Made by a program: the position numbers and the translations under genes. Shown piece after piece: positions 11,000 to 21,099 of a stretch of 64,000 nt of DNA; positions within the stretch are counted from its first letter, which is position 1; every line of letters starts with the position of its first letter. The notes below the pieces were generated by a model that did no database searches, was not told where the DNA came from, and was given only the letters and a program-made list of their open reading frames with translations. This DNA comes from Montifringilla adamsi (Eukaryota > Chordata > Aves > Passeriformes > Passeridae): assembly GCA_017590115.1 (NCBI GenBank), contig JAGGNK010007060.1, positions 101,025-165,024 on the forward strand. Reading direction: 5' to 3'.

Positions 11000-11520
11000 C
11001 CTTGCCTGGAAAAGAAGGGACTGGGGAACAAGGAGGGAGGGTGGAAAGCAAGAAAATCAGGGGGTGCAGAGCAAGGAAAGGGGATGGAGAGAAAGGAATG
11101 GGGGCTGAAGAGAAAGGAAGGGGGACTGGGGAACAAGGAACGGGGATGGAGAACAAGAAATGGGTGCTGGAGAGTAGGGGGAGAATAAGGAGGGGGGCCT
11201 GAAGGGAAAGGCAGGGAGTGGAGAACAAAAATGGAGGGCCTGGAGGGGAAGGAAGGCGATGGAGAACCAGGAAAGGAGGCTGGTGAACAAGGAGGGAGCG
11301 GTGGATATCGAGTAAGGGGGCTGGAGGGAAAGGAAGAGGCTGGAGAACAACAGCGGGGGGACTGAGAGCAAAGGCGGGTGGAGAGCAAAGAGGGGCTGGA
11401 GATGGAGGAAAGCAGGGTGAGCAACACGGAAGGGACTGGAGAGAGGGAAGGGAGGATGCATTAGACGGGAGAGGGCTTGGAGAGAAAGGACGAGGCCTGG
11501 AGAGCAAGGACGGGGTGGAG
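11000..11520 (+). repeat. Polypurine (GA-rich) degenerate minisatellite
   Basis: About 500 bases nearly all purine on the plus strand, built from degenerate 18-25 base units around GGAGAACAAGGAAGGGG. It abuts the CpG island, and a second pure-purine block (11650-11696) sits 15 bases past the first-exon donor. In the SMIM11 transcript this is a long CU-rich segment at the start of intron 1. The 342-residue minus frame across it is compositional. Confidence 0.85.
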
Positions 11521-11910
11521 AAGGGGCAGCGGCAGGCCGGGCAGGGCAGGGCAGGCAGCAGGCCCGGCCCGGGAGAGCAGCCGAGCCTGCGGGAGCGGAG
11601 CGCTCGGAGCTGGCGGCGATGCGGGCCGGGGTCCGCCAGAGCCCCGCGGGGCCGTGAGGGGAAGGAAGGGAGGGAGGAGGGGAGGAAGGAAGGGGCCCGG
11701 GCCGGTCCTACCTCCGGGCGGCCATGGCAGCGGGGGCGGCGCTCCCTCACGGAGCTCCCGGCAGCGGCAGCGCCGGGCCCGGCTGGGGCCGCTCCGCCCG
11801 CTCGGCTGCGGCGCTGGGCATGGCGGGGCTCGGCTTTTCTCCCTCAAAATTAACAGTTCTGCCCTAAAGCAGCTCCCGAAAGCACCGCGGCGAGGTCCCA
11901 GAGACCCCCG
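11500..11910. promoter_or_regulatory. CpG-island promoter, probably of SMIM11
   Basis: About 400 bases of very GC-rich DNA with dozens of CpG dinucleotides, in a window otherwise poor in CpG. GC-box-like CCGCCC/GGGCGG strings are present. It lies upstream of SMIM11 and downstream of KCNE2, holds the candidate first exon, and is the only clear CpG island in the window. Broad, TATA-less initiation would be expected. Confidence 0.8.
11712..11760 (-). other. SMIM11: Candidate first exon of SMIM11 with a short upstream ATG
   Basis: Within the CpG island, minus strand, a Kozak-like GCTGCCATGG (ATG at 11725-11723) is followed four codons later by a donor, CGGAG|GTAGGA (11712/11711). Joined to the start exon at 7627 it would make a five-codon upstream frame stopping one base before the SMIM11 ATG. 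Joined to the 10.5-kb exon it would stop after nine codons. The upstream limit of the exon is unknown; 11760 is a placeholder. Confidence 0.4.
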
Positions 11911-11997
11911 TGCGCAGCTGGGGATCAGGAAAGGGATTGGGACTGGGATTGGGATTGTGCCCCACAGGTGAGAGCCCACCTGAGAGCTGCCCCAGCC

Positions 11998-12560
11998 GGG
12001 CTGGGATGGAATTCCCAGAGCAGCTGGGGCTGCCCCTGGATCCCTGGCAGTGCCCAAGGCCAGGCTGGACACTGGGGCTGGAGCAGCCTGGACACCTTCC
12101 ACTATCCCAGGTTGCTCCATGCCCTGTCCAGCCTGGCCTTAAACATTTCCAGGAATGTGGAGTCCACAGCCCCTCTGGGCAGCCTGTGTCAGGGCCTCAC
12201 CACCCTCATACTAAATAATTTCTTCCTAACATCTGACATAAACCTGCCCTGCTGCAATTTAAGGCCATTTCCCCTTGTCCTATCAATTCATTACTATGTA
12301 AGAAGTGCCTCTGCAGCTCTCCTGGAGCCCCTTCAGGCCCTGCCAGGGGCTCTGAGCTCTCCCTGGAGCTTCTCCTCTCCAGGTGAGCATCCCCAGCTCT
12401 CCCAGCCTGGCTCAGAGCAGAGGAGCTCTGTGAAACAGCTCTGTGTTCTCCTCTGGACTCTCCAGCATCTCCACCTTTTTCTGGTGTTGATCCAGGGGCA
12501 GCTCTGCAGGTGGGGTCTCACACGAGCTGAGTAGAAGAAATCCCTTCCTTCATCCTGCTG
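11998..12560. mobile_element. CR1 fold-back: plus fragment joined to minus fragment
   Basis: 11998-12092 is plus-strand CR1 ending GGAGCAGCCTGG. After a 15-base spacer (ACACCTTCCACTATC) the minus-strand complement CCAGGTTGCTCC begins and CR1 continues to about 12560 with older-looking sequence (AAATAATTTCTTCCTAACAT). The arms can pair over roughly 95 bases. 3' ends face the centre. Confidence 0.85.
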
Positions 12561-12569
12561 GTTTTGCAC

Positions 12570-13189
12570 CTCCAGCACATCTGGAGTGTGATGGTATCAG
12601 CTCAAATCTCAAAACCTGTGGTCAAGACAAGCCAAAGGCTCCCAAAGAAAAGAAGCCCTTTGTCATTTATTATTTAACATGAGTGAAAATAGGAATCAGA
12701 TCACTAAAAAGGAGTGGGAAGTGAGTGCGTGCAGGTATCAGGTCCTTCCTGTGATTCATTCCCTAATTGCTTCCTCAGTCAATGTGTGGAGATTGGATAT
12801 TTCACTGGACATTTTCAGGTTATTTTTAAAGTGGTTTTGAGTCACACAGTGTGGATCTAAATTGGCACTTTTGACCAACGCTAATTCACAGTTATTCTGA
12901 GGTGGAAACATCCAGATCTGCTTGTGGATTTAAAAAATGCTCAAATAATCAAGTTATCCCTGTCATGGCTTTATTTCCCAAAGGACAGACTATCAAAGGG
13001 AAGCACAATCACAAACTTTTCTTGGACTTTGCCAAGATCCTCATGGGAACCATGACATTGATTTCCTCAGGACTCCATTATCCATTGACCTGTGTGTAAA
13101 TTTAATCAACACTCCCACAGCTCTTTGGAATTCCAGCGAGTTCCCTCTGTGTGACTCCATGAATCCCTCACTGCTGGTGTTCCAGAAAG
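12570..13189 (-). other. KCNE2: KCNE2 3' UTR region
   Basis: Unique, moderately AT-rich sequence downstream of the KCNE2 stop with two polyadenylation hexamers. No repeat recognised. The 3' UTR probably ends inside it. Confidence 0.5.
12666..12975 (-). terminator. KCNE2: KCNE2 candidate polyadenylation signals
   Basis: Two AATAAA hexamers on the minus strand lie downstream of the KCNE2 stop, at 12975-12970 (about 215 bases away) and 12671-12666 (about 520 bases away). The second is followed by a T/G-rich stretch of the kind used for cleavage. Which one is used cannot be told from sequence. Confidence 0.4.
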
Positions 13190-13567
13190 TCAAGGTGACT
13201 CTGGGCTTGTTTTATCCCTTGCGCCCAGGTTTTCATGGATCACACACTTGAGATCTTCTGGGTTCAGAACCTGGTTCTTGTACTTCTCCCCCCAGTCCTC
13301 CACGATGTACTGGTGATAGGGATCATTGGAGTGCTCCCTCCTCTTGGATTTCACAGTGCTCACCAGGATGGCCACGATGATGAAGGAGAACATCCCAATC
13401 ATCACCATCAGGTAGAGGATAACGTAGTCAAAGTTTTCCGCAGCCACCTCAGCCTGCAGTTTATTCGCTGCTTCTGTCATGTTCCTCCTCCAGCTGTTCA
13501 TGTAATTGAGGAAGGTTTCCTTGAAAATATCTTCCACTGCCCAAGTGAAGTTCTGCAGCTTGGCCAT
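13190..13567 (-). CDS. KCNE2: KCNE2 (MiRP1), potassium-channel beta subunit
   Basis: Intact 125-residue single-pass membrane protein. KCNE2 co-assembles with voltage-gated potassium-channel alpha subunits such as KCNH2 and KCNQ1 and changes their gating; in mammals it acts in heart, stomach and choroid plexus. Seen here: glycosylation sequons at N6 (NFT) and N29 (NMT), a membrane segment at about residues 48-70 ([15 protein letters not shown] and onward), then the basic juxtamembrane stretch [11 protein letters not shown] and the family motif [11 protein letters not shown]. From about residue 45 to 92 it matches the human protein as I know it almost residue for residue; the N-terminus and last 15 residues differ. 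Human length is 123. The start is the ATG at 13567; an in-frame TTG nine bases upstream is not needed. As in mammals the coding region sits in one exon. Identification is near certain. Confidence 0.98.
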   Translation of the reverse strand: MAKLQNFTWAVEDIFKETFLNYMNSWRRNMTEAANKLQAEVAAENFDYVILYLMVMIGMFSFIIVAILVSTVKSKRREHSNDPYHQYIVEDWGEKYKNQVLNPEDLKCVIHENLGARDKTSPESP

Positions 13568-13586
13568 CCTTGCCAATTATGCTGCT
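13568..13586 (-). other. KCNE2: KCNE2 splice acceptor and short 5' UTR
   Basis: On the minus strand a pyrimidine run ending CCTGTCTTTAG (AG at 13586-13585) precedes a 17-base leader and the KCNE2 ATG. Mammalian KCNE2 has a non-coding first exon spliced just before the coding exon, so this is the expected acceptor. The upstream exon was not located; it should lie at coordinates above 13600. Confidence 0.6.
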
Positions 13587-13784
13587 AAAGACAGGAAAAC
13601 ATTCTTTTTACTCAGATGTCTGCATTAAAATAGTTGGTTTGGAGTATTTTGTCAGTGTTATGTCAATTATCTAGTAACATCCATCTTCTGACACTTGAAG
13701 GTGCAGCTTTAGCTCAGCTGAGAATCTCCATCTCTGAGTGGTTCAGTATGATCAGAGACCCAAGGAGGTCCTACTCAGAACCAT

Positions 13785-14220
13785 GGAATAGTTCTGTTGG
13801 GAGAGACCTCAAAGCCCACCCAGTGCCACCCCTGCCATGGCAGAGACACCTTCCCCTGTGCCAGGCTGCTCCAGCCCCAGTGTCCAGCCTGGCCCTGGGC
13901 ACTGCCAGGGATCCAGGGGCAGCCCCAGCTGCTCTGGGAATTCCATCCCAGCCCCTGCCCACCCTGCCAGGGAACAATTCCTCATTGCCCAGATCCCATC
14001 CAGCGCTGCCCTCTGGCACTGGCAACCATTCCCTGTGTGCTGTCCCTGCATCCCCTGGAAATTGTCTCTCTCCAGGTTTCCTGGGGCTCCTTCAGGCCCT
14101 GCAAGGCCACCCTGAGCTCAGCCCAAAGCTTCTCCTGTGCAGCTGAACAATGCCAGCTGTGCCAGCCTTTCCTGCCAGCAGAGCTGCTCCATCCCTCTGC
14201 TCATCCTGGAGCCTCCTCAG
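13785..14220 (-). mobile_element. CR1 LINE, longer copy
   Basis: Reversed tail at 13785 and about 435 bases of CR1, nearly identical to the copy at 6.79-7.24 kb in its inner part (GAAATTGTCTCTCTCCAGGT). Confidence 0.9.
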
Positions 14221-14569
14221 GTCCCTTTGCTCTGTGGGACACTTTGGTGAAGGTCCCCATGGCCCTGTCACAGGGCTTGTGGCACTGTCCCTTCCCTACA
14301 GAGGGGAATCTCCAAGGGAAGAAGGATTCCTTCTGAGGAGAAGACAAAGCCATGGGAGGGACATGGGGGCTGAGACTCCATCCCTGAAGTGGCCTCAGGG
14401 ACCATTTGGGACAGTCCCCCAAGGGGAAGAGACACTGCCTGGTACTGCAAAGCCATGTTTGATCCCATTTATCCCAAAATTCAGACCCCAATCCTGCTCA
14501 GACCCATGAACCAGGTGTATGTCACAGAGGAGGACAATCCCCCTCCGGCATTCCTTCCCACTCAGAGCC

Positions 14570-15130
14570 CATTCCCACCAGCTCTCATTCCCACCCAAAA
14601 CTCACTCACACCCAAAACTCATTCCCACCAGAGCCTGTTCCCACATAGATCCCATTCCTACACAGATCCTGTTCCCACAAAGATCCCATTCCCAACAGAT
14701 CCCATTCCTACCCCGATCCCGTTCCCACCCAGATCCCATTGCCAACAGATCCCATTTCCACCCAGATCCTGTTCCCACAAAGATCCTATTTCCACACGGA
14801 TCTCATTCCCATCCAGATCCCATTCCCACCCAGATCCCATTCCCACCCTGATCCCATTCCCACCCAGATCCTATTTCCACGCAGATCCCATTCTCACACA
14901 GATCCCTTTCCCACCAGATCCCATTCCCACCCAGATCTGTTCTTATCCAGATCCCATTCCCACATGTATCCCATTCCCACACAGATCCCATTCCCACCAG
15001 GTCCCATTCCCACCTGATCTCATTCCCAGCAGATCCCATTCCCACACAGATCTAACTCCCACCAGATGCCATTCCCACCTGATCCTACTGTTACCCAATC
15101 CCATTCCCACCTGCTCCCATTCCCCCCCAG
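14570..15130 (+). repeat. 17-bp minisatellite, about 30 units
   Basis: Degenerate units of AGATCCCATTCCCACCC with ACACAG, AACAG and CTGAT variants. Frames read HSHPDPIPTQIPFPP-like repeats on one strand and GNGIWVGMGS-like repeats on the other; none is a gene. Confidence 0.95.
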
Positions 15131-15149
15131 GCTGTCCCACTTTAATGTG

Positions 15150-15955
15150 AACAATTCTTTCAGCTCTCCAGACCAGCCATGCCCTAAAACCTGTGGAAAT
15201 CTTCCCCCAAAAGCCCTTTGTTCCCACACCAATCCTCAAGAACGAGGAGCTGGCTGCATCCAAGGGGAAGAGGCAATGAATTTTCATTGCTAATAAAAAA
15301 TTTGGGATGTTTTCCAATTCAGGAATTCAGGAATTCAGCCCTGTGTGCACACAAGGATGCAGGTACACGTGCACATGGATCCCTCTGCAGTTATTTCCTC
15401 ACACATGCTCAAATACAGGGGATAAAGGTAATTAATGAAACTAAATGAGAAAATATAAATACAAACTGCCTGTACTGTCTGTAAAACCTGCTTTTTCCTT
15501 GATTTACATTAAAAATTGCTATCACTTTTCAAGAGGAAATAGACTTGTAACAGCATCTTACCTTTGCTGTGTCCTTCCCTAAGGAGATTCAGAACACTCA
15601 GGATTTTCCAGCTCCACTGGATAATGGGATGAAACTCCCCAAAAGAGCAGGGATGTCTTTAAGGAGCCTGCACAAGGCTGGGAGCAGGTGCCTGTGAAAT
15701 AAGTGCCTTGCACTGCACGCCTTATGTTTATATTAAATTAAAAGCTAAATCTAATCTCACCTGGAAAGTCAAATATTGGCTGACAGCTTGCATCAGTCAT
15801 CCTGTCGGATCTGGGACTGAGCCTTTGTGCTGATTGCTGCAAGTTTAGATATTGGAAAAGAGCTTTCCTGGGGTTAAACAGGGGTGCAGCTCCATTTTTG
15901 GTGAGCCAGAAGAGTAAAGATGAGCTTGTAAAATAATAATAATAACATTATTAAG
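15150..15955. other. Non-genic stretch
   Basis: Mostly AT-rich unique sequence; no element recognised. Confidence 0.55.
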
Positions 15956-15961
15956 AATTAT

Positions 15962-16138
15962 TAGAGAAGAATTCTTGGCTGTGAGGGTGGGCAGGCCCTG
16001 CACAGGGTGCCCAGAGCAGCTGTGGCTGCCCCTGGATTCCTGGCCGTGCCCAAGGGCAGGATGGGGTTTGGGACAACCTGGCACAGTGGAATGGGATCAT
16101 CTTTAAGGTTCCTTCCCACCTGAATCATGCCATGTTTC
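15962..16138 (+). mobile_element. CR1 LINE 3' fragment
   Basis: CTGTGAGGGTGGGCAGGCCC, GAGCAGCTGTGGCTGCCCCT and tail TTCCCACCTGAATCATGCCA. More diverged than the main group. Confidence 0.85.
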
Positions 16139-16251
16139 TATGAATAAAGCAGTAGCACCAGCAGTGATGAGAACAATCATTTCCTTTGCTGATCTGGGCA
16201 CAAGAGGTGAGCACTGACCAGTCAGGCTGCTCAACACCCAACGTTTGAGTT

Positions 16252-16368
16252 TCTTTTCCTTTTCCCCTTTCCTTTCCTTTCCTTTCCTTTCCTTCCCTTC
16301 CCTTCCCTTCCCTTCCCTTCCCTTCCCTTTCCCTCCCCTTTCCCCTCTCACCTCCTTTTCCTTTTCTC
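16252..16368 (+). repeat. Polypyrimidine microsatellite
   Basis: (CCTTT)n grading into (CCCTT)n over about 110 bases with no interrupting purine for most of its length. Confidence 0.95.
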
Positions 16369-16369
16369 C

Positions 16370-17295
16370 CCCAGGATCAGGATCAGGTGAGCCCCATCTC
16401 CATGTCCTTCCTGCAGAAGTAAATCCTCGGAGATCTGCTCCGTGGGCACCTCACTCATGAGATGGAGCAGAAAAAGACAAAAACTTCCTAAAAAAAATAC
16501 CCCAGAAAACCAAACCAAAAGAGGGGGAAAAAGGAGAATGAATGAGTATTGGCTTTTTTTCTGGCAAACAGCAGATGCTGCCACCTCTGAGAGGCTCTGA
16601 GACACCTGAGGAGTTTCCTCAGGGAAACGAGACCACATCAGGAACATCAGCAGCAGCTCCTGCTCTGCTGGGGACATCCAGTGAGGGGGATCATGGTGGG
16701 ACTGAGGTGCAAAATGCTCCCAAAGCACTTGAGCTGGGACTAAAAAACCATATATTCATTTTACAGCCAGTCCTGCCTATGAAATGTCATCTTTGAGGGA
16801 TAGGAAGGCAGCATGGAGTGACCCCAAATCCACAGCACACCCCAGAGAGAGGGAGATTTGCTCCTGGTGTGGAAAATGCTGATCCTGAGGAAACCCTGCT
16901 GCTCCCACCTTTGTCATGGTTACTGCTCTCCTTGCTCCTGGAGATGTTCTGAGCAGAAAACCTCCCAGCACTGGGATGAGCTGCTGGCAGCATTTCCTCC
17001 TGATCCCCCACTTTTCCTGGCAGGTTCCCTTGGCTTTGCCCCCAGAGAGCTTCTGTGTGCTCTGAGGAACCCCAGAGGCAGCTCCCTGTGCTGTACACAG
17101 ACATTCCCTGGCTGCTCCCAGCTGGATAAAGTCACTTGAAGCTCTTTTGTCTGGCTATGGAAATGAGAAAGGAGCTTGGAAGTTCCCAAGTTGAGAAATC
17201 ACTACCAATAATGAGAAATTTATCCCTCCCTCAACCCCTGTCTTCTACCAGCTGCTCCTGAAACCAAAGATTCCCTGAATCATCCCAGTCCCAGT
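16370..17295. other. Non-genic stretch
   Basis: Unique sequence of mixed composition; no exon or repeat identified. Confidence 0.5.
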
Positions 17296-17299
17296 GTCC

Positions 17300-17555
17300 C
17301 CCTAAAGGAAAATCCCAGAATGCCAGAATCACCAAGAGACTTCCATGGTCACCCAGCATCACCCCAAACCCTGTCCCCAAGGGCCACATCCAATCTTCTC
17401 TGAACCCTTCCAGTGACTCCATCACGTCCCTGGGCAGCTCATTCCAAGGCCCGACCAGTCTGTGAGGGGAAAAATTGTTTCTAATCCCTAATCTGACCCT
17501 CCCCTGGTGCAATTTGAGGCCATTTCCCCATTTCCTCTCATCCTTTCCTTTAGTG
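17300..17555 (-). mobile_element. Older CR1 LINE fragment
   Basis: CACGTCCCTGGGCAGCTCAT, CAAGGCCCGACCAGTCTGTG and TGCAATTTGAGGCCATTTCC match reversed CR1 of a different, more diverged group than the majority here. Confidence 0.75.
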
Positions 17556-17559
17556 TTGT

Positions 17560-17935
17560 AATCTGAAATGAAAGGAACTTTCAGAACGAAATAAAAGTAG
17601 TTATAAAAATAAAAAAGAGATTAAAATGCAATGCTATAAATTTATGTGTCATAACATAATTAGGTAAATAAGCTTACACTTTAATATAAATCTGTAAGAC
17701 AAAATATGTAAAGTTTAAGTAAAAAACATAAATATTCTTAACAATGTTTTATTAATCAATAATTCCTTTAAAAGTCTTATAACCTTCTAAACCATAACAC
17801 TGTAAGCCAAATTCACCCTTCCCACCTACAAAAAAAAAAATTTAAAAAAATAAACCACATCATCAAAACCAACTCCAAAATCCCGTGTCTAACTTATTCA
17901 AAACTCCCCACAAATAAATTATCACATTTAGGACA
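17560..17935 (+). repeat. AT-rich segment with a G-depleted core
   Basis: About 375 bases of AT-rich DNA abutting the 5' side of the older CR1. From 17761 to 17930 there are about 5 G against about 40 C on the plus strand. No family recognised. Confidence 0.7.
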
Positions 17936-18446
17936 TGACAGAAGAGAACTTGCTGTGCCTTCCTGTCAGGGAGGGGTGGGGAGCAAGGAGGTCCTGCCAA
18001 GGAAAGCTCTGCTGCAGGGATGGAGAAATGGGAGGCAGGAGGAGGCTGCAGTGCCCAGCTTTGTTGCCCAGCTTTGTTGCTATGGTTTTGTGTGGTGCTG
18101 TTGCAAAAGCTTCAGGGGATAAATGAGGGTGTTGGCTGCACAGAGCCTTGAACTGGAAAAGCAAACACGGATATTTCTGGCTGGGAAGAGCAGATGTGAC
18201 ACCTGAAATGCTCAGGTGTGTGTGTCCCTCGGAAGGGAAGAGGTGCCCACACTGATCCCTCAGAAATATTGGGGGGTTCCCCATTCTTTCAGCTGAAATT
18301 AAAATATTGGTGCTGCAGCTGAACTGCAACAAGCTGTGAGGACCTGAGGGCAACCTCTGCTCAAAATACAATGGAAGGCAAAGAGAATTACTGACAGGTT
18401 TGGGAGTTTTTGGTTTGTTTAATTGGTTGTTTGGGGGTTTTTTCCC

Positions 18447-18770
18447 TATGGTTTGGGTTGGAAGGGATCTTGAAGCATCATCCCATCCCACCCCTGCCAT
18501 GGCAGGGACACCTTCCCCTGTGCCAGGCTGCTCCAGCCCCAGTGTCCAGCCTGGCCTTGGGCACTGCCAGGGATCCAGGGGCAGCCCCAGCTGCTCTGGG
18601 CACCCTGTGCCAGGGCCTGCCCACCCTGCCAGGGAACAATTCCTCATTGCCCAGATCCCACCCAGCCCTACTCTGAAGCCATTCCCTGGCTCCTGTCCCT
18701 GCAGGCCTTGTCCCCAGTCCCTCTGCAGCTCTCCTGGAGCCCCTTCAGGCCCTGCCAGGGGCTCTGAGGT
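18447..18770 (-). mobile_element. CR1 LINE, medium copy
   Basis: Reversed tail GGTTTGGGTTGGAAGGGATC through GCCAGGGGCTCTGAGG, about 320 bases. Confidence 0.9.
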
Positions 18771-19159
18771 ACATGAGAAGTACAAATGTCACCAAGGACG
18801 GTCACACAGCAAGGTGCTGTCTGTCCCCACCTCCCCTCTGCTTCCATGGAGTGGAAAACTTGAATCCAGAGCTCCTGTGCCATCAGTGCTGGAACCAGCA
18901 GCAGTGGGTGGCGTGGAGGCCCCTCTGTCCCTCATGTCCCTCTGTCCCACATCCAGGCTGCGAGCTGGGCCCTCCGCTCAGACCTTTACACACTTGACAG
19001 CCACACTCTGAGTCCTGGAAATTAAAGTGGGTCCTGATCCACCACTTGTGGATCCAAATGGATTTTTTTTGGCATTTGCTCGGGTGAACGCATCCTATGG
19101 AGCGTTGAAGAATCACGTTGAAGAAGAGCGTATGAGAGTTGAAGAATCACATTGGGCCC

Positions 19160-19390
19160 TCACAGGAGAGACCTGGAGGGGCTGGAGCATGTCCAGGGCA
19201 GGGAACGGAGCTGGGAAGGGGCTGGAGAATTCCTGAGGAGCTGGGATGGATCCCTGACTGGATTTCAAAGCCAGGTAGATGTGGCTCTTTGGAATATGGT
19301 TTCAGGGTACACATGGTGGTGCACTCTTACACCTTGGACTCCATGATCTTACAGGTGTTTTCCAACTAAACCATTCTGTGATTGCAGGTT
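19160..19390 (+). mobile_element. CR1 LINE, VNTR-bearing group with internal deletion
   Basis: GAGACCTGGAGGGGCTGGAG, then one GGGAAGGGGCTGGAGAATTC unit, then straight to an older tail ending TTTTCCAACTAAACCATTCT. Shows the single-unit state of the 31-bp VNTR. Confidence 0.8.
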
Positions 19391-19399
19391 CTCTCCACT

Positions 19400-20520
19400 T
19401 CCACACATTACTCCAGAGACAGGCACATGAGGCTGCAGATGGTACCAGAAGGCCAAAGGTTTGTGGTTTGGCCTCAAGGAGACCTGAGGTTTTATTTGGG
19501 ATTGCAGTGGGAAACAGTTCCCAGAAGCTGCAGCCCGTGTGTGCAATGGTCACAGCCATCTTGTCCCACCTGCCACTTGTGACAACCAACCCCTCCTGAG
19601 CCTGGGGGTTCCAGGGAATGGAAACTGGGAGGGGCAGCCCTGCTGAATCCCCATTTTCCTGCCAAGTCCTGTCCTCCCAAAGCAGAGGGAGGCAGAGCAG
19701 CAGTTGCAGCACCAGGCTCTGGGTTTGGCAGGAGGGCAGGGCTCTGCCGAAGGCCACTGATTGCCACAGCTCCCGTGGGCAGGGACAGCTCAGTGTCTGA
19801 CTGGGCTGAATTCCCACAGCAGCACTCCTGCTTTCCAGTCTCATTCCTTCTCCTTTCATCTCCTCACCACAGTGGCCTGGAAGCTGGATCCAAGTCCTGA
19901 ATCTCCTGATTCACCTTATCCCCCTCTCTCTTCACACTGCTAAGCTGTGGGACCTTTGTGCCACAGGACACTGGAGGTGAAACATTCCAAAAGAGGTTGA
20001 TTCACAGAGGGAAAATGCATCCAGAGGGTTTGAGTAAAAGGACATCATGTCCCCAGCAGAGGATTAGACTGGGGAGGTGTGACTGACCACATGCCTGCCC
20101 CACTTGCGTGTCCTTCCTTAATCCCTCAGGTTTGTCCATCCCCTCGATGCATTTCTTCACCTAAAACCTCCCCACCCTGTCTGGGAAAGAGGAGGGAGAG
20201 GCAGGAAAGAGGAGGGTGGGGAAAGGAAAAAAAATGCATGTGGGGAACAAGCTGTCCATGGGAAGCACAGGAGAGCAAGGAAGGATGCAAAGGCCACCGG
20301 GATGCTCCTGTCAGACCTTTCCTTCTGGGGCAAAGGTGCTGGGACTTCATGGAGCTTCAGATGGGACAAAGGAATAAAAAGGGGAGGGCAGGAGAGCAGC
20401 CAGAAACTTTCTAGAACATTCTTCAGGGCTCAGAAGAGAAATCACAACCTGCTCCCCTCTCATGGTGCTTTGTGTGCCAGTGTCCCTCTTGGACTCGTGT
20501 CTGGGTCAGGAGGGACATCC
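19400..20520. other. Non-genic stretch
   Basis: GC-moderate unique sequence. No exon or repeat recognised; overlapping open frames on both strands are not convincing. Confidence 0.5.
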
Positions 20521-20523
20521 TCA

Positions 20524-21098
20524 TGTTGGTGTATTCCACAGACATTGCTGTATTCCATGGACATTGATGAATTCCATGGATGTTGGTGTATTCTGTGGAT
20601 GTTGGTGAATTCCACGAATGTGGGTGCATTCCATGGACATTGGTGTATTCCATGGATGTTGGTGTATTCCATGGACATTGATGAACTCCTTAGATGTTGG
20701 TGTATTCCATGGATGTGTGTGTATTCCATGGCCATTGGTGTATTCCATGGATGTTGGTGTATTCCATGGACATTGGTGCATTCCACGGATGTTGGTGTGT
20801 TCCACAGATGTTGGTGTATTCCATGAACATTGGTGTATTCCATGGACATCGGTGCATTCCATGGACATCGGTGCATTCCATGGATGTTGGTGTGTTCCAC
20901 AGATATTGGTGTATTCCATGGATGTTGGTGTATTCCATGGATGTGGGTGTATTCCATGGACATCGGTGCATTCCATGGATGTTGACGTATTCCGCAGATG
21001 TTGGTGTATTCCATGGACATTGATGAACTCCACAGATGTTGATGAATTCCATGGACGTTGGTGAATTCCGTGGACGTTGGTGAATTCCGTGGATGTTC
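20524..21098 (+). repeat. 19-bp minisatellite, about 30 units
   Basis: Units of TTGGTGTATTCCATGGATG with GACAT/GATGT and GTATT/GCATT variants. Because 19 is not a multiple of 3, each frame cycles through 57 bases; long frames stay open on both strands (up to 256 residues). No signal peptide, splice context or family match. Confidence 0.97.
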
Positions 21099-21099
21099 A

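Noticed and set aside
10722..11750. 342-codon minus-strand frame rich in Pro/Ser/Leu
   Set aside because: It is the translation of the polypurine repeat and CpG island. Pyrimidine-rich sequence rarely contains stops.
13574..13576. Upstream TTG as KCNE2 start, adding three residues
   Set aside because: The ATG at 13567 has a usable context, aligns with the mammalian start and puts the first sequon at N6 as in human.
13235..13588. 117-codon plus frame opposite KCNE2
   Set aside because: Antisense shadow of the conserved KCNE2 coding region.
14389..15150. 253-codon plus frame with IPFPPRSHSH-like repeats
   Set aside because: Product of the 17-bp minisatellite.
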